The notes: a model not told the origin generated them from the sequence alone. DNA of 36,496 nt from an uncultured Pseudomonadales bacterium (GCA_938036875.1 CALHVX010000127.1:1-36496), one strand, 5' to 3'; positions 6,440 to 15,866 are shown, numbered from the stretch's first letter. Numbers and translations: made by a program.

Positions 6440-8857
6440 ATGGCTAAGCGTGAACTTCGATTTGCGGTCGTGATCTATGGTGGGGCCTCGCTAGCGGTGT
6501 ACATGCATGGTGTAACCAAAGAGCTGCTGAAATTAGTGCGGGCTTCGAAAGTCCTGCACGAGATGGATCTAGACCCCCAGGCGGCCAACACTAGCTATGC
6601 TGATGGGCCTGATCAGCGCGGTCATGATACAGAGGCGGTGTATTTTGAGCTGCTGCAACGAATCAACCGCCGCAACAAATTTCGCGTGGTGGTGGATGTG
6701 GTGGCCGGTGCTTCAGCGGGTGCCATTAACGGCATTATGATGGCTAAGGCATTGGTGGATGATTCACTGCTTGATGCACACACGGATTTATGGCTTGGCA
6801 AAGCCGACACCGACCAACTCAGTGGTGAAAGCCGGTCTCGCTGGCGTAAGTGGTACTTATGGCCCGTGTTGAAGGTGATGTCCTGGTGGCTGCCTGACTC
6901 GTTAACGGCAGATCTTGAAACACACCACAAGCTGAACCGGCTTATCCGTTCCTCTTGGTTCCGCCCCCCGTTCTCTGGTAGCAGGCTGTGCCATTTTTTC
7001 CTCGAAGCGCTAGATAGCATGAACCGAACGGCGCGGCCGAATAGCTCGTTGATGCCCCATGACCAACGCTTAGATGTTTACGCTAGCGTCACGGACCTGG
7101 TTGGATATCGCCGTGATATCGAGCTGAACCACAAACTGGTTGCTAGAGAAAACGAGCATGGCATTTTTTGTCGGTTAACCCACAAGCAAACTCAGACTGG
7201 CCGCGAGCAAAGTGACTTTCGCCATGACAATATCCCGGCCTTAGTTTGGGCTGCGCGAGCCAGCTCCTCTTATACTGGTGCATTCCCACCATTTGTTCAT
7301 GCCGAGCTAAAGCAAGTGTTGTTGGAGCGAGAGCAGCAATGGCCCAACGAGCAAGGCTTTTTGCGGAACAACTTGTTTGGCAGCGATGGAACGCCGGCGG
7401 CGGCACTGTTTGATCCATTGCAGCGCTACTATGTAGACGGCGGCATTGTAAACAACAAACCTTTTGAGGCGGTGCTGGAGGCGCTCAAGCATCGTTCTGC
7501 AGACCGTCAGGTGCGGCGGCTTATTGTTTACATAGAGCCAGATCCTAAGGTGGACCCGAATGTGCCTGGCGACAAAGCCATGAGCTATCTCAATACCATT
7601 CGCGCTGCGGTAACCACAATCCCCCGCAATCAGCCGGTGCTGGATGATCTTAAAAAATTCATGGCACAAGACCGCCGAGTGCTAACCAATCATCGGGTGA
7701 TCGATGCCAACGGCGAGCAGATCAAGGCGATTGTTGCGCAGCTATGGCCGGGTGCAGATCGACCGCCTGCAAGCTTGGAAGCCTTAAGTCGGGCGCGAGA
7801 AGCCTTGCTGGTGAGCGCCGATCGAGAGATGGGCTTAGCTTACCGGGCCTACGTCCAGCGTCGTTTGTGGCGACTGACGGACGCGTTGGCGCAGGAGTGG
7901 GCGGTGTTAACCCCTGAGCTGGATTCACCGGTTCAACAGCGCGCTATGTCTACTACGTTGCAACATTGGTGGGCGCTAGATGAGACCGCGGTGAGCTCGG
8001 ACAGTGGCGGTCGCATGTCCGAGCATGAGCGCCAAGAGAATTTTTTGAAGTTGTTTGATGTCAGCTTTCGTATCCGCCGCGTGTTGTTTGTTATTCGCCG
8101 TCTTAACCATCAAGACCTAGATAATGATCTTGATTCGATCACCCAGGTAGCGTTGGCTGATTTTAAGGTGGCCGCCTACGGCTTTTTGGAGGAGCTATAC
8201 GAGTTGCGCCGCGCTCGAGGCATAGACGTTGAGCTGGCGACGGTCTTGATTGATGCGGCGCAACGGGTGCCCTTGGCGCGAGACGAGGCGGTTGAGGTGT
8301 TGCAACGACTTGCCGCAGGCTTGGCCTTAAATCGAGTGGATCAACGGTTAGATGAAATGTTCTACAGCTTTTGCCGCAATCTGGATTCGCCTGCACTGCG
8401 CGCCTCTATCGCCGCTGAATATGTGGGCTTTCCTATGTTTGATGCGCTGCTGCTAACCCAAGGCGCTGAAGAAGATGGGCCAGACCCGCTAACCCGTGTT
8501 GGGGTTGAACGTATCAGTCCACCGGACGCCACCTCGCTGACCGGGATATTTAAGGGCCTCAAGTGCCGCCAGTTTATGGGCTTCTTAGGGTTCTTCAATC
8601 GCGGCTACCGAGAGCACGACTACTTATGGGGGCGCCTCAATGGTGCGGACCGTATAGTGAGTTTTTTGCTTAGCGCGGCGGGTGAGGAGCTGCGCGATGA
8701 TGGCGGCAGCCCAGACTCAGAACCCTTTTCAGGAGATAAAACCAGGGCTTTGTTGTTCGAGAAGATCTTGCAGCGCGAACGGCCGCGATTGCATGAATGT
8801 GCTGATACCCTAGCTGAGGTATCCCAAGCGGTTAAGGCGATGCAGCGTACGTTTTGA
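6440..8857 (+). CDS. Large patatin-like phospholipase/acyl hydrolase (patatin-related protein with DUF3376-like tail)
   Basis: The product is 805 aa, far longer than a bare patatin domain. Near the N-terminus, IYGGASLAVYMHGV provides the glycine-rich oxyanion loop. GASAG at residues 90-94 is the nucleophile elbow (Ser92). YVDGGIVNN at about residue 332 supplies the catalytic Asp, completing the Ser-Asp dyad. The remaining 430 or so residues are mainly helical and fit the DUF3376-containing patatin-related family (TIGR03607 type). No signal peptide or TM segment is obvious, so it probably acts in the cytoplasm or at the inner leaflet on phospholipid or acyl esters. It is last in the run of three plus-strand genes and converges with the carboxylase gene 15 bp away. 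Confidence 0.9.
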   Translation: MAKRELRFAVVIYGGASLAVYMHGVTKELLKLVRASKVLHEMDLDPQAANTSYADGPDQRGHDTEAVYFELLQRINRRNKFRVVVDVVAGASAGAINGIMMAKALVDDSLLDAHTDLWLGKADTDQLSGESRSRWRKWYLWPVLKVMSWWLPDSLTADLETHHKLNRLIRSSWFRPPFSGSRLCHFFLEALDSMNRTARPNSSLMPHDQRLDVYASVTDLVGYRRDIELNHKLVARENEHGIFCRLTHKQTQTGREQSDFRHDNIPALVWAARASSSYTGAFPPFVHAELKQVLLEREQQWPNEQGFLRNNLFGSDGTPAAALFDPLQRYYVDGGIVNNKPFEAVLEALKHRSADRQVRRLIVYIEPDPKVDPNVPGDKAMSYLNTIRAAVTTIPRNQPVLDDLKKFMAQDRRVLTNHRVIDANGEQIKAIVAQLWPGADRPPASLEALSRAREALLVSADREMGLAYRAYVQRRLWRLTDALAQEWAVLTPELDSPVQQRAMSTTLQHWWALDETAVSSDSGGRMSEHERQENFLKLFDVSFRIRRVLFVIRRLNHQDLDNDLDSITQVALADFKVAAYGFLEELYELRRARGIDVELATVLIDAAQRVPLARDEAVEVLQRLAAGLALNRVDQRLDEMFYSFCRNLDSPALRASIAAEYVGFPMFDALLLTQGAEEDGPDPLTRVGVERISPPDATSLTGIFKGLKCRQFMGFLGFFNRGYREHDYLWGRLNGADRIVSFLLSAAGEELRDDGGSPDSEPFSGDKTRALLFEKILQRERPRLHECADTLAEVSQAVKAMQRTF

Positions 8858-8872
8858 GCGCAAAGGCAAAGG

Positions 8873-10423
8873 CTAAGGTCGGTAACCGAAGCTAGTGGGG
8901 CCGGGTCTAGTCGCTCGGCGGGCCAACGCGGCCCAGCGGCACAACACGGACCGTGTTTCTCTTGGGTCGATGATCTCTTCTATCTCAAAGTACTCGGCGG
9001 AGCGCAGGGGTGAGCGCAGCTTGTTGAGTCGCTCTTTGATCTTAGCAAGATGCTCGTCTCGATCATCAGCGGCTTCCAGCTCTGCTTTGTAGGCCACCTC
9101 AATACCACCCTCTATAGGTAGCGAACCCCAGTCACCGGAAGGCCAGGCCACACGGAAGTTATGTGCGCCCGGTTTGTTGTTAGCAGCCCCAGCCACACCA
9201 AATGCCTTACGCACAACCACACAGCAAAACGGGGTGGTGGATTGCCCTAACGCGGCCAATGCCGAGGAGCCTACCCGGATGGTGGCGTTCTCTTCGCTTT
9301 GCTTGCCGATTAAAAACCCTGGGCAATCTTCTAGATGTATCACGGGGAGATGAAAGGTAGAGGCAAGGTCCAGCAGCCGGATGAGCTTGCGGCAGGAATC
9401 TGCTGTCCAGGCACCACCGTAGACCATGGGGTTTTCCGCAAAAATTGCAACGGGAATGCCATTTAGGCGGGCTAAGCCAGTTTTTAACGAGCGCCCCCAT
9501 TTAGCACCGATCTCAAACCAAGAATCGGTGTCGACCACCGCATCAATTAGCTTCTGCATTTTGTAAACCTTGCGCGGATCTTTTGGCACAAGGTTCAACA
9601 AGCTTTCGTCGGTCCGATTGGGGTCGTCGCTGGTGGTGGTCAGTGGTGGTAACTCATCAACACTGCTTGGTAAGTAGCTTAGAAACTGGCGAGCGCGTGC
9701 AAAGGCTTCTTCTTCACTTGCCACCTCATCATCAATGGCACCATTACGGGTGTGTATTTTGGATGCCCCCAGCTCTTCTTTGGTGACATCACCTAAGCTG
9801 GCCCAGTCTACTAGCGCCGGGCCCGCGATCATCATCTGCGCGCTGTTCTTCACGATCATCGAGTAGTGGCTGGTGGCAACTCGCGCTGCACCAATACCGG
9901 CAACAGACCCTAAGGCCAAGGACACAGACGGGGCGACACTTAAATGCTGGACTATGGTTTCCCAACCCCGCAGCTCAGGAATGTAGGTTCGACCCGCGGT
10001 CTCTATGGTTTTCACCGAACCGCCGCCACCCATGCCATCTACCAGACGAATATGGGGAAGTTGCAACTCCAGCGCTAAGCCTTCCGCTCGATTCCGTTTG
10101 CCGGCGATGGACGCATCAGCAGAGCCGCCTCGAACGGTGAAGTCGTCACCAGACAAAATGATTGGGCGGCCGTCAATCTCCGCGGTACCGAAGACAAAGT
10201 TTGAAGGGGTGAAACCTTTTAGGTTGCCATCTTGGTCGTACTCGGCAACGCCAGCGACGGTACCAATCTCGTGGAAGCTGTTGCTGTCGCCAATGGCATC
10301 AATGCGTTCGCGTATGGTGAGCTTGTTGAAGTGGTGCTGTCGTTCTACTTTTTCAGTGCCGCCCATGGCAAAAGCCATCTGCTCGCGCTGCTGCAATTCA
10401 TCCAGCTCGTCTTGCCAACTCAT
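8873..10423 (-). CDS. Acyl-CoA carboxylase, carboxyltransferase (beta) subunit
   Basis: The product is 516 aa. It has the two-lobed crotonase-like carboxyltransferase fold. The N-lobe contains KLTIRERIDAIGD, VFGTAEIDGRPIILSGDDFTV (quoted with a gap), RLVDGMGGGGS and GSVAGIGAARVATSHYSM. The C-lobe starts near DTDSWFEIGAKWGRSL and has HLEDCPGFLIG and AFGVAGAANNKPG. It transfers the carboxyl group from carboxybiotin to an acyl-CoA. The matching biotin carboxylase/BCCP subunit is not in the window. The wide substrate class (propionyl-, methylcrotonyl-, geranyl- or other acyl-CoA) cannot be decided here. Its start lies about 100 bp downstream of a small gene on the same strand, with a hairpin between them. 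Confidence 0.88.
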   Translation of the reverse strand: MSWQDELDELQQREQMAFAMGGTEKVERQHHFNKLTIRERIDAIGDSNSFHEIGTVAGVAEYDQDGNLKGFTPSNFVFGTAEIDGRPIILSGDDFTVRGGSADASIAGKRNRAEGLALELQLPHIRLVDGMGGGGSVKTIETAGRTYIPELRGWETIVQHLSVAPSVSLALGSVAGIGAARVATSHYSMIVKNSAQMMIAGPALVDWASLGDVTKEELGASKIHTRNGAIDDEVASEEEAFARARQFLSYLPSSVDELPPLTTTSDDPNRTDESLLNLVPKDPRKVYKMQKLIDAVVDTDSWFEIGAKWGRSLKTGLARLNGIPVAIFAENPMVYGGAWTADSCRKLIRLLDLASTFHLPVIHLEDCPGFLIGKQSEENATIRVGSSALAALGQSTTPFCCVVVRKAFGVAGAANNKPGAHNFRVAWPSGDWGSLPIEGGIEVAYKAELEAADDRDEHLAKIKERLNKLRSPLRSAEYFEIEEIIDPRETRSVLCRWAALARRATRPGPTSFGYRP

Positions 10424-10455
10424 AGTGATTCCAATGTCGATTAGTTGTTAAGTTG

Positions 10456-10478
10456 GCCCCTAAGTTTGCCTTAGGGGC
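10456..10478 (-). terminator. Strong hairpin between the small beta-rich gene and the carboxylase gene
   Basis: GCCCCTAAG (10456-10464) and CTTAGGGGC (10470-10478) form a perfect 9-bp stem with a 5-nt loop. No clear U-run follows on either strand, so it may be a partial terminator or processing element between two minus-strand genes rather than a full intrinsic terminator. Confidence 0.45.
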
Positions 10479-10512
10479 TGGAGTAGGACCCTGAACGGAT
10501 GGGTCTAAGATG

Positions 10513-10531
10513 GACCTAGGATTGACCTAGG
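10513..10531. repeat. Tandem GACCTAGG copies with 11-bp period at a stop codon
   Basis: GACCTAGG occurs at 10513-10520 and 10524-10531. A degenerate third copy (GGTCTAAGA) lies just upstream. The second copy carries the TAG stop of the minus-strand small gene. The layout mirrors the 11-bp tandem repeat at 3407-3428. Confidence 0.55.
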
Positions 10532-10814
10532 CGCGGGTGCCCTCGAAGGTAGCGTTACCAAAAGCGCCTAGCTTTACGCTACCCGTGATGTTGTCGCCTT
10601 CAGCGGTGGCGTCGAACTCTAAGGTCATGGCCATTGGGGTGGTTATGGCAGATTTCCATTGAGCCGCATTGCCGTCTACCTTGCCGTCGGTGATCTCCAT
10701 GTCGCCCTGCGCCCCTGACATTTTGCCGCTGCCATCTTCGTTCAGCGTCAAGGTTGCCTGCTGTGCACCCATGGGGGTGTTCATGGTGGTGTTCCAGGTT
10801 CCCGCAATGCTCAT
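10527..10814 (-). CDS. Small beta-rich protein of unknown function
   Basis: The product is 95 aa from ATG 10814; the in-frame GTG at 10826 lies inside the likely ribosome-binding region (GTGAGA). There is no signal peptide. The sequence begins SIAGTWNTTMNTPMGAQQ and alternates hydrophobic strands with Gly/Asp turns (TLNEDGSGKMSG, GDNITGSVKLGAFG). This suggests a small beta-barrel or lipocalin/streptavidin-like fold. The pattern 'TPMG.Q..TL' and 'TPMAMTLEFD' suggests an internal two-fold repeat. I do not recognise a named family. It lies upstream of the acyl-CoA carboxylase on the same strand, so a link to acyl-CoA metabolism is possible but unproven. Confidence 0.6.
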   Translation of the reverse strand: MSIAGTWNTTMNTPMGAQQATLTLNEDGSGKMSGAQGDMEITDGKVDGNAAQWKSAITTPMAMTLEFDATAEGDNITGSVKLGAFGNATFEGTRA

Positions 10815-10869
10815 ATCGATTCTCACTTAATAATTGTTGAAGTAGGGCTGACGTTATACCCTAATTGCC

Positions 10870-11547
10870 GTGTCTATCGGAACCCTCAACGAAGGTCCTC
10901 TCCATGAGAGCCTCAAAACCTTGTACACCCCGGCTAATGCAGAGCAGGAGGTGCCCATCGATGGTTTTGTTGCAGATGTGAAGCTTGGCCAACAGGTGAT
11001 TGAGATTCAAACCACCAGCTTCGGCGCCATTCGCCGTAAATTGGAGCACTTGGTTGAGTCGTACTCGGTGGTCTTGGTGCATCCTATTGCGGCGCAACGC
11101 ACCATCGTCAAGTTGCCCGTGGAGCAAGATGCGCAAGCCACTCGCCGCCGCTCCCCCAAGAAGCGCAATTTGGTCAATATTTTGGATGAGTTGGTCAGTA
11201 TTCCACAGCTGTTGCAGCACCCCAATTTTGAGTTGGAAGCGGTGCTAACCGAAGAAGAAGAAATTTTGGAGTACGCCCCAGGCAAAGTGCGTCGACGCAA
11301 AGGTTGGCGCGTGGTGCAGCGTCGGTTGGTTGAGGTGCGTGAGCAGCACCGGTTTCGTTGCATTGAGGATCTTTGGGCGCTGGCTCCGGGTGAGTTGGGT
11401 GAGACCTTTGGTACCGCCGAGTTGGCGCTAGCCATGCAGGCACCTCGATCGATGGCGCAAAAATTTGCTTACTGCATGCGCGAAGCTGGCTCTATCAGTC
11501 TGTGTGGCAAGCAGGGTAACGCGCTGCAGTATGAACGTGTGGTCTAG
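10870..11547 (+). CDS. Hypothetical protein with a PD-(D/E)XK nuclease-like N-terminal region
   Basis: The product is 225 aa with a GTG start. The N-terminal half contains VPIDGFVADVKLGQQVIEIQT followed by SFGAIRRKLEHL (quoted in parts). An Asp, then an Ile-Glu-Ile-Gln-Thr strand, then a basic helix resembles the D...ExQ/K core of PD-(D/E)XK nucleases. The centre is strongly basic (ATRRRSPKKR), and the C-terminal half holds an RRRKGWRVVQRRL stretch and a helical tail. I have seen the same 'IEIQT.[ND]F..I..KL' arrangement in uncharacterised archaeal and bacterial proteins. No partner gene is adjacent: it is divergent from the small beta-rich gene and convergent with the barrel gene, where the two stop codons overlap in CTAG. 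Nuclease activity is inference. Confidence 0.6.
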   Translation: MSIGTLNEGPLHESLKTLYTPANAEQEVPIDGFVADVKLGQQVIEIQTTSFGAIRRKLEHLVESYSVVLVHPIAAQRTIVKLPVEQDAQATRRRSPKKRNLVNILDELVSIPQLLQHPNFELEAVLTEEEEILEYAPGKVRRRKGWRVVQRRLVEVREQHRFRCIEDLWALAPGELGETFGTAELALAMQAPRSMAQKFAYCMREAGSISLCGKQGNALQYERVV

Positions 11548-12293
11548 CGCCGCCACAGGTGAATTAAGGTGAACTGCAGCTCGTGGGTGCTATGCCGACT
11601 GAACACTTTAACATCGCGACCCACAAATGGTCCTGCCTCGATGTTCCCAAGGTCTAGGTATTGATAGCGGATACGCCCCCGCCAGCGTTTGCCCAGCTTG
11701 CGGCTCATACTGGCGCTTAGATTCCAGGCGAGCTGCTGGGAACGTCGATCCGCCGTGATCTCGATCTCTTCTCGCTCACCGGGAATCTCGCGCTCTTTGT
11801 AGTCTGTTTCGAAGCGGTTGAAGGCGACACCCAAACCACCACCCAGTTGCCATTGCCAAGCATTGGCGTTACCCCAGCGCCGCGATAGATTCAGCATGAA
11901 GGTAGCATTGCTAATGTTGGTTTGGATGTTGGTTACCGTGCGGATGCTGGGTGAGGGGGCAGATAGATCCCAATCTGTACGCACCCGCCACAAGACCTCT
12001 GCTTCAAGACTCCAGTGGGAGCGGTTGAACCCGATGCTAGCGCCAATGCCAGCGGCGGCGTCGACCTCTTGGCTATTTCTTAAGCGTCCATCGACAAAAC
12101 CACCAATCACCTGACCTGTGCCTAAGGAACCGCGGCTGCTGGAGTTGTGAAGGTCGGCTGCGCCAATGGATAGCGTGCCAGCGGTGAACCATTGCTTCTG
12201 CTCAGCGTGAGCGTTGCTGGCCCAGCTATTGGTACAAACGGCTAGTCCCGTCATCAATGTGAATTTGATGACCCTGATATAGAGGTAGTTCAC
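11544..12293 (-). CDS. Outer-membrane beta-barrel protein
   Basis: The product is about 249 aa from GTG 12293, which has AAGGGGA 9 nt upstream; the longer frame to 12344 would run close to the Lon stop and lacks such a site. A signal peptide is clear: YLYIRVIKFTLMTGLAVC ending ...SNAHA. The mature chain shows amphipathic strands alternating with charged turns (GASIGFNRSHWSLEAEVLWRV, WQWQLGGGLGVAFNRFET, GRIRYQYLDLGNIE; each a separate strand region) and ends in a strand, LQFTLIHLWRR, as outer-membrane barrels do. It resembles OmpA-like or P44-type eight-strand barrels. The ligand is unknown. It follows lon on the same strand, 55 bp away, and may share its transcript. Confidence 0.75.
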   Translation of the reverse strand: MNYLYIRVIKFTLMTGLAVCTNSWASNAHAEQKQWFTAGTLSIGAADLHNSSSRGSLGTGQVIGGFVDGRLRNSQEVDAAAGIGASIGFNRSHWSLEAEVLWRVRTDWDLSAPSPSIRTVTNIQTNISNATFMLNLSRRWGNANAWQWQLGGGLGVAFNRFETDYKEREIPGEREEIEITADRRSQQLAWNLSASMSRKLGKRWRGRIRYQYLDLGNIEAGPFVGRDVKVFSRHSTHELQFTLIHLWRR

Positions 12294-12348
12294 CAGCGTT
12301 TGTCCCCTTGTTGGGATGTCTAGAGCGAGTGGGCCAAACAGCATCTGG

Positions 12349-14781
12349 CTATTGTTGTTTTCCTAGCGCAATGGGCAACACCTCATCGAGATGGCTGACC
12401 AAGGTGATATGCAATGCATCCATCACGCTGGCCGGCATTTTAACCAAATCTGCGGCGTTGTCTTGGGGCAGTATGATGCGCCGCATACCGCTTCGATGGG
12501 CAGCCAACAGTTTCTCTTTGATACCACCCACTGGTAACACTAAACCGGTCAGAGTGATCTCGCCGGTCATGGCTAGGTCATCGCGTACGGGCTGCCCGGA
12601 GTAGGCGGAGGTGATGGCAACGGCCATTGTGACCCCAGCTGAGGGACCGTCTTTTGGTATTGCCCCCGCGGGCACATGGATGTGAATACCGCGTTTGTCT
12701 AGTTGCTTTTGGGTTAAAGACCAACCCGAGGTTTTTTTGCCGCCTTTGTTCTTCTTTGAACTTTTTTTGCTCTGGGGAAGAGCGTTGCTGTAGACGTAGC
12801 TGCGCGCCGCTTGGGCGGACTCTTGCATAACGCTGCCAAGCTGGCCGGTTAGGGTGAGCTTGTCCCCGGCGGCGGTTAGATTGGCCTCGATATACATTAC
12901 ATCGCCACCGACCGCAGTCCAGGCCATGCCAGTTGCGACGCCGGGTTTTAGATCACGGCGTCTTGGGTCTTCTTTGAATCGCTCTGGACCAAGCAAATCC
13001 GTGATCGCCGCTAGATCTAGTGGCTGCTCAAGCTCTGCAAAGGCCTTGGTGTCGCCTGGATTTGCAGCGCTTCGAGCCTCAACCACTTGCCGAGCGCGCT
13101 TACGTGCAAGACGTCCGATAACCCGCTCTAGCTCGCGCACTCCAGCTTCTCGGGTGTAACCGCGAATTAATTGCAAGATGGCTTTTTGATCAAGCCTCAG
13201 TTGAGCATCGCTAAGCCCTTTTTCTTGGCGTTGCCGCGGGGCGAGGTATTGGGTTGCGATGGAGGTCTTTTCTGCATCGCTGTACCCACTGAGCTCCAGC
13301 ACCTCCATGCGATCCAGCAACGGACGTGGCACGGTGTCTAAGGTGTTCGCCGTGGTAATGAACATGACCCGGCTGAGGTCGTAGGGCAGATTAAGAAAGT
13401 TATCTCGAAATTCATCGTTTTGTGCCGGATCTAGTATCTCCATCAACGCAGCGGAAGGGTCGCCGCGAAAATCTTGGCCAAGCTTGTCTAGTTCGTCCAG
13501 CATAATGATGGGATTCACCACCTCCGCTCGGCGCAGCGCTTGCAAGATGCGTCCCGGCATAGCGCCGATGTAGGTGCGCCGATGCCCGCGTAGCTCAGCC
13601 TCGTCATGTAGACCACCTAAGCTTAAGCGTTCGAACTCACGACCCATGGCACGCGCGATAGATTCCCCTAACGATGTTTTGCCGACGCCGGGAGGCCCAA
13701 CCAAACATAAGATTGGGGCTTTGGCATCTGGGTTTAGCTGCATCACGGCTAGGGTTTCGATGATGCGTTCTTTTACGTCATCCAAACCGTAGTGATCGCG
13801 ATCCAGCACCTCTTGTGCATTGGTTAAGTCGAGTTTGTCTTCGGTTTGCGCATGCCAAGGCAACTCCGCCACCAGCTCCAGATAGCTGCGGCCAACCTGA
13901 TAGTCGGGCGCGCTGGGTTGCATGCGTGCCAAACGCTTAAGCTCGCGGTCTACTTCTTTTTGCACAGCCTCTGGCAGTTTGGCCTCGGCAAGCTGAGTTT
14001 TCAGCTCGCTTATGTCTTCGTCATCATCGCCTTCGCCAAGCGCTTGCTCAATGGTGCGCTTTTGCTGGCGTAGCACGTGTTCACGTTGCTGTTGATCTAA
14101 GTCTTCGCGCGCTTGCTCGGCAATGTCACGTCGGACTTGAGTAACTTTTACCTCGTGCTGCAACAAGGTCTGGATGGATTGCATTAACTCTAAGGTCGAG
14201 TCGGCATCCAACACGCTTTGTTGCTGCTCTAAGGTTAGGTTGGCCAACGACGCAATGCGGTACATCTGGGCGATGGGGTCTGCGATAGAGCCGACCAACT
14301 GCTGGTACACCTGGCTACCGTTTTCGTTGTCGAAGAGGTTGGCAATTTGTTCGGCCAACTTCAGGTTGTCGCGCAGCAGTGCATCCACCTCAACGGCGCT
14401 TGCACCCAAGTCTTGCATGTCGAGTAGGATAAGTTGCTCTGCTTGTAGGCGCAGATAATTGGGCTCACCGTTTGCTACCCCAGCGTTTAGTTGCGGTGGT
14501 AGTAGGCGTAGGCGCTGTTTACCTTGCACAATAACCTGTAACCCTTGATCGCGTTGTTCAACCCTAGTGATGTCGGCCAAGGTGGCGATGGGGTAGAGAT
14601 CATCGAAGCTTGGTGCATCCAGCGAGCCGTCGCGTTGTGCGACAACAATGATTTGTTGGCCTACGTCCCCACAGGCCTTGACCGCTGCCAGTGAGCGTTC
14701 ACGCCCAACAGCTAAGGGCATCACGATATTGGGGTAAACGACGGTATTTTTTAGCGGTAGTACGGGTAGCGGTGATTGCAT
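12349..14781 (-). CDS. lon: ATP-dependent LonA protease
   Basis: The product is 810 aa from ATG 14781; the longer open frame to 14952 only reads through the upstream gene. The domains are: LON substrate-binding domain at about 1-200 (SPLPVLPLKNTVVYPNIVMP), a coiled-coil region at about 220-285, AAA+ with Walker A GPPGVGKT (362-369) and Walker B IIMLDELDK (425-433), and a proteolytic domain with Ser714 in PKDGPSAG and Lys755 in GGIKEK. A lysine/serine-rich insert at about 668-690 (SKKSSKKNKGGKK) sits just before the catalytic serine and is unusual. It degrades misfolded and regulatory proteins in the cytoplasm. It begins only 4 bp after the acyl-CoA dehydrogenase stop, which is not the usual clpX-lon-hup setting. 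A second lon elsewhere is possible. Confidence 0.95.
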   Translation of the reverse strand: MQSPLPVLPLKNTVVYPNIVMPLAVGRERSLAAVKACGDVGQQIIVVAQRDGSLDAPSFDDLYPIATLADITRVEQRDQGLQVIVQGKQRLRLLPPQLNAGVANGEPNYLRLQAEQLILLDMQDLGASAVEVDALLRDNLKLAEQIANLFDNENGSQVYQQLVGSIADPIAQMYRIASLANLTLEQQQSVLDADSTLELMQSIQTLLQHEVKVTQVRRDIAEQAREDLDQQQREHVLRQQKRTIEQALGEGDDDEDISELKTQLAEAKLPEAVQKEVDRELKRLARMQPSAPDYQVGRSYLELVAELPWHAQTEDKLDLTNAQEVLDRDHYGLDDVKERIIETLAVMQLNPDAKAPILCLVGPPGVGKTSLGESIARAMGREFERLSLGGLHDEAELRGHRRTYIGAMPGRILQALRRAEVVNPIIMLDELDKLGQDFRGDPSAALMEILDPAQNDEFRDNFLNLPYDLSRVMFITTANTLDTVPRPLLDRMEVLELSGYSDAEKTSIATQYLAPRQRQEKGLSDAQLRLDQKAILQLIRGYTREAGVRELERVIGRLARKRARQVVEARSAANPGDTKAFAELEQPLDLAAITDLLGPERFKEDPRRRDLKPGVATGMAWTAVGGDVMYIEANLTAAGDKLTLTGQLGSVMQESAQAARSYVYSNALPQSKKSSKKNKGGKKTSGWSLTQKQLDKRGIHIHVPAGAIPKDGPSAGVTMAVAITSAYSGQPVRDDLAMTGEITLTGLVLPVGGIKEKLLAAHRSGMRRIILPQDNAADLVKMPASVMDALHITLVSHLDEVLPIALGKQQ

Positions 14782-14785
14782 GGAG

Positions 14786-15862
14786 TTACGCAAGTCCCTG
14801 TAGTTGGGCTGCTTCGACACGCAAGCGTTCCGGTGAGCCAAGTGTTTGACGGTTGTAACCAATGCGCTTGAACCAATAGTGCAAGCCGACCAAATCGGTA
14901 AAGCCCATACCACCGTGTACCTCGGTGGCGATTTTAGCGACGAACTTTCCAACCTCGCTAAGGTGCGCCTTGGTATGACAAGCGGTTAAACGGGCTTCAT
15001 CTGGAACGCTTTGGAGTGCGTGTGCGGCATACCAAACCATGGCGCGACACGGTTCAATTTTTGCGGCCATCTCAGCGCACATGTGTTTTACCGCCTGAAA
15101 CGAGGCGATTACCCGATTGAACTGCTCACGTTGCATGGAGTAAGCGACCGCTTGATCCAGCATATTTTGGCTGGCCCCTAAGGTATCAGCAGCCAGCATA
15201 ACGCGGGCTACGTCGAGCACTTGACGTAAGACCTCGGGATCTTCGCTAAGGCAATGTGCCGGTGTGTTGCTTAGAGTAAGCTCACCGGTGGGTCGAGTTT
15301 TGTCGATGGTAGTCAGCACGCGGCCACTAAGTCCGGCGGCGTCCGCTGCGACCAAATACAGGCGCGAATCCGTGTCTGCCACTAGATAGGCGCCTGCACC
15401 GTAGTCAACAACGTGCAGTGCTTGGCCGGTCAAGGTTTTGCCGTCTCCTTGAACACCAGCGCTCTTACGCGCACCGGTAGCTTCACTTAAGGCGACGCCA
15501 ACCGTCAGCTCCCCACTGGCCAATTGCCCCAGAGTATCGCTGGTTTGTGCCTCATCGAGGTTGCCACCGAGCATCAAAGCGGTAGGCGCCAGTACGGCGC
15601 TGCCAAGAAACGGGACCGGCGTCGTGTGGTACCCCAGACATTCGGCAACTAAGGCAGCATCTAGGGGTGCTAGACCGATACCGCCTTGGTCCTCAGGGAT
15701 GAGCAGGGCGCCAATACCTAGCTCGATCAAACCTGCCCAAATACCCTCATCGGTGCCGCTTTCGGCAAAAGCGCGAACTTTGTCCAATGGCGCCTTTTCA
15801 TTGAGGTAGCGATTGACGTTGTCCGTGAGCAAGCGTTGCTCTTCAGATAGTCCAAATTCCAT
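14786..15862 (-). CDS. Acyl-CoA dehydrogenase, smaller (beta-type) subunit
   Basis: The product is 358 aa, shorter than a typical 380-400-aa homotetrameric enzyme. It starts MEFGLSEEQRLLTDNVNRYL. The middle FAD domain is weakly conserved (VGVALSEATGARKSAG replaces the usual SEPGAGSD loop). The C-terminal helical domain has QREQFNRVIASFQAVKHM and EVHGGMGFT. The small size, degenerate FAD loop and direct coupling to a full-length paralogue (4 bp gap, GAGGA ribosome site overlapping the upstream stop) match the heteromeric alpha2beta2 FadE pairs known from steroid side-chain degradation. That specific role is inference. Lon follows 4 bp downstream. Confidence 0.9.
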   Translation of the reverse strand: MEFGLSEEQRLLTDNVNRYLNEKAPLDKVRAFAESGTDEGIWAGLIELGIGALLIPEDQGGIGLAPLDAALVAECLGYHTTPVPFLGSAVLAPTALMLGGNLDEAQTSDTLGQLASGELTVGVALSEATGARKSAGVQGDGKTLTGQALHVVDYGAGAYLVADTDSRLYLVAADAAGLSGRVLTTIDKTRPTGELTLSNTPAHCLSEDPEVLRQVLDVARVMLAADTLGASQNMLDQAVAYSMQREQFNRVIASFQAVKHMCAEMAAKIEPCRAMVWYAAHALQSVPDEARLTACHTKAHLSEVGKFVAKIATEVHGGMGFTDLVGLHYWFKRIGYNRQTLGSPERLRVEAAQLQGLA

Positions 15863-15866
15863 GCGC

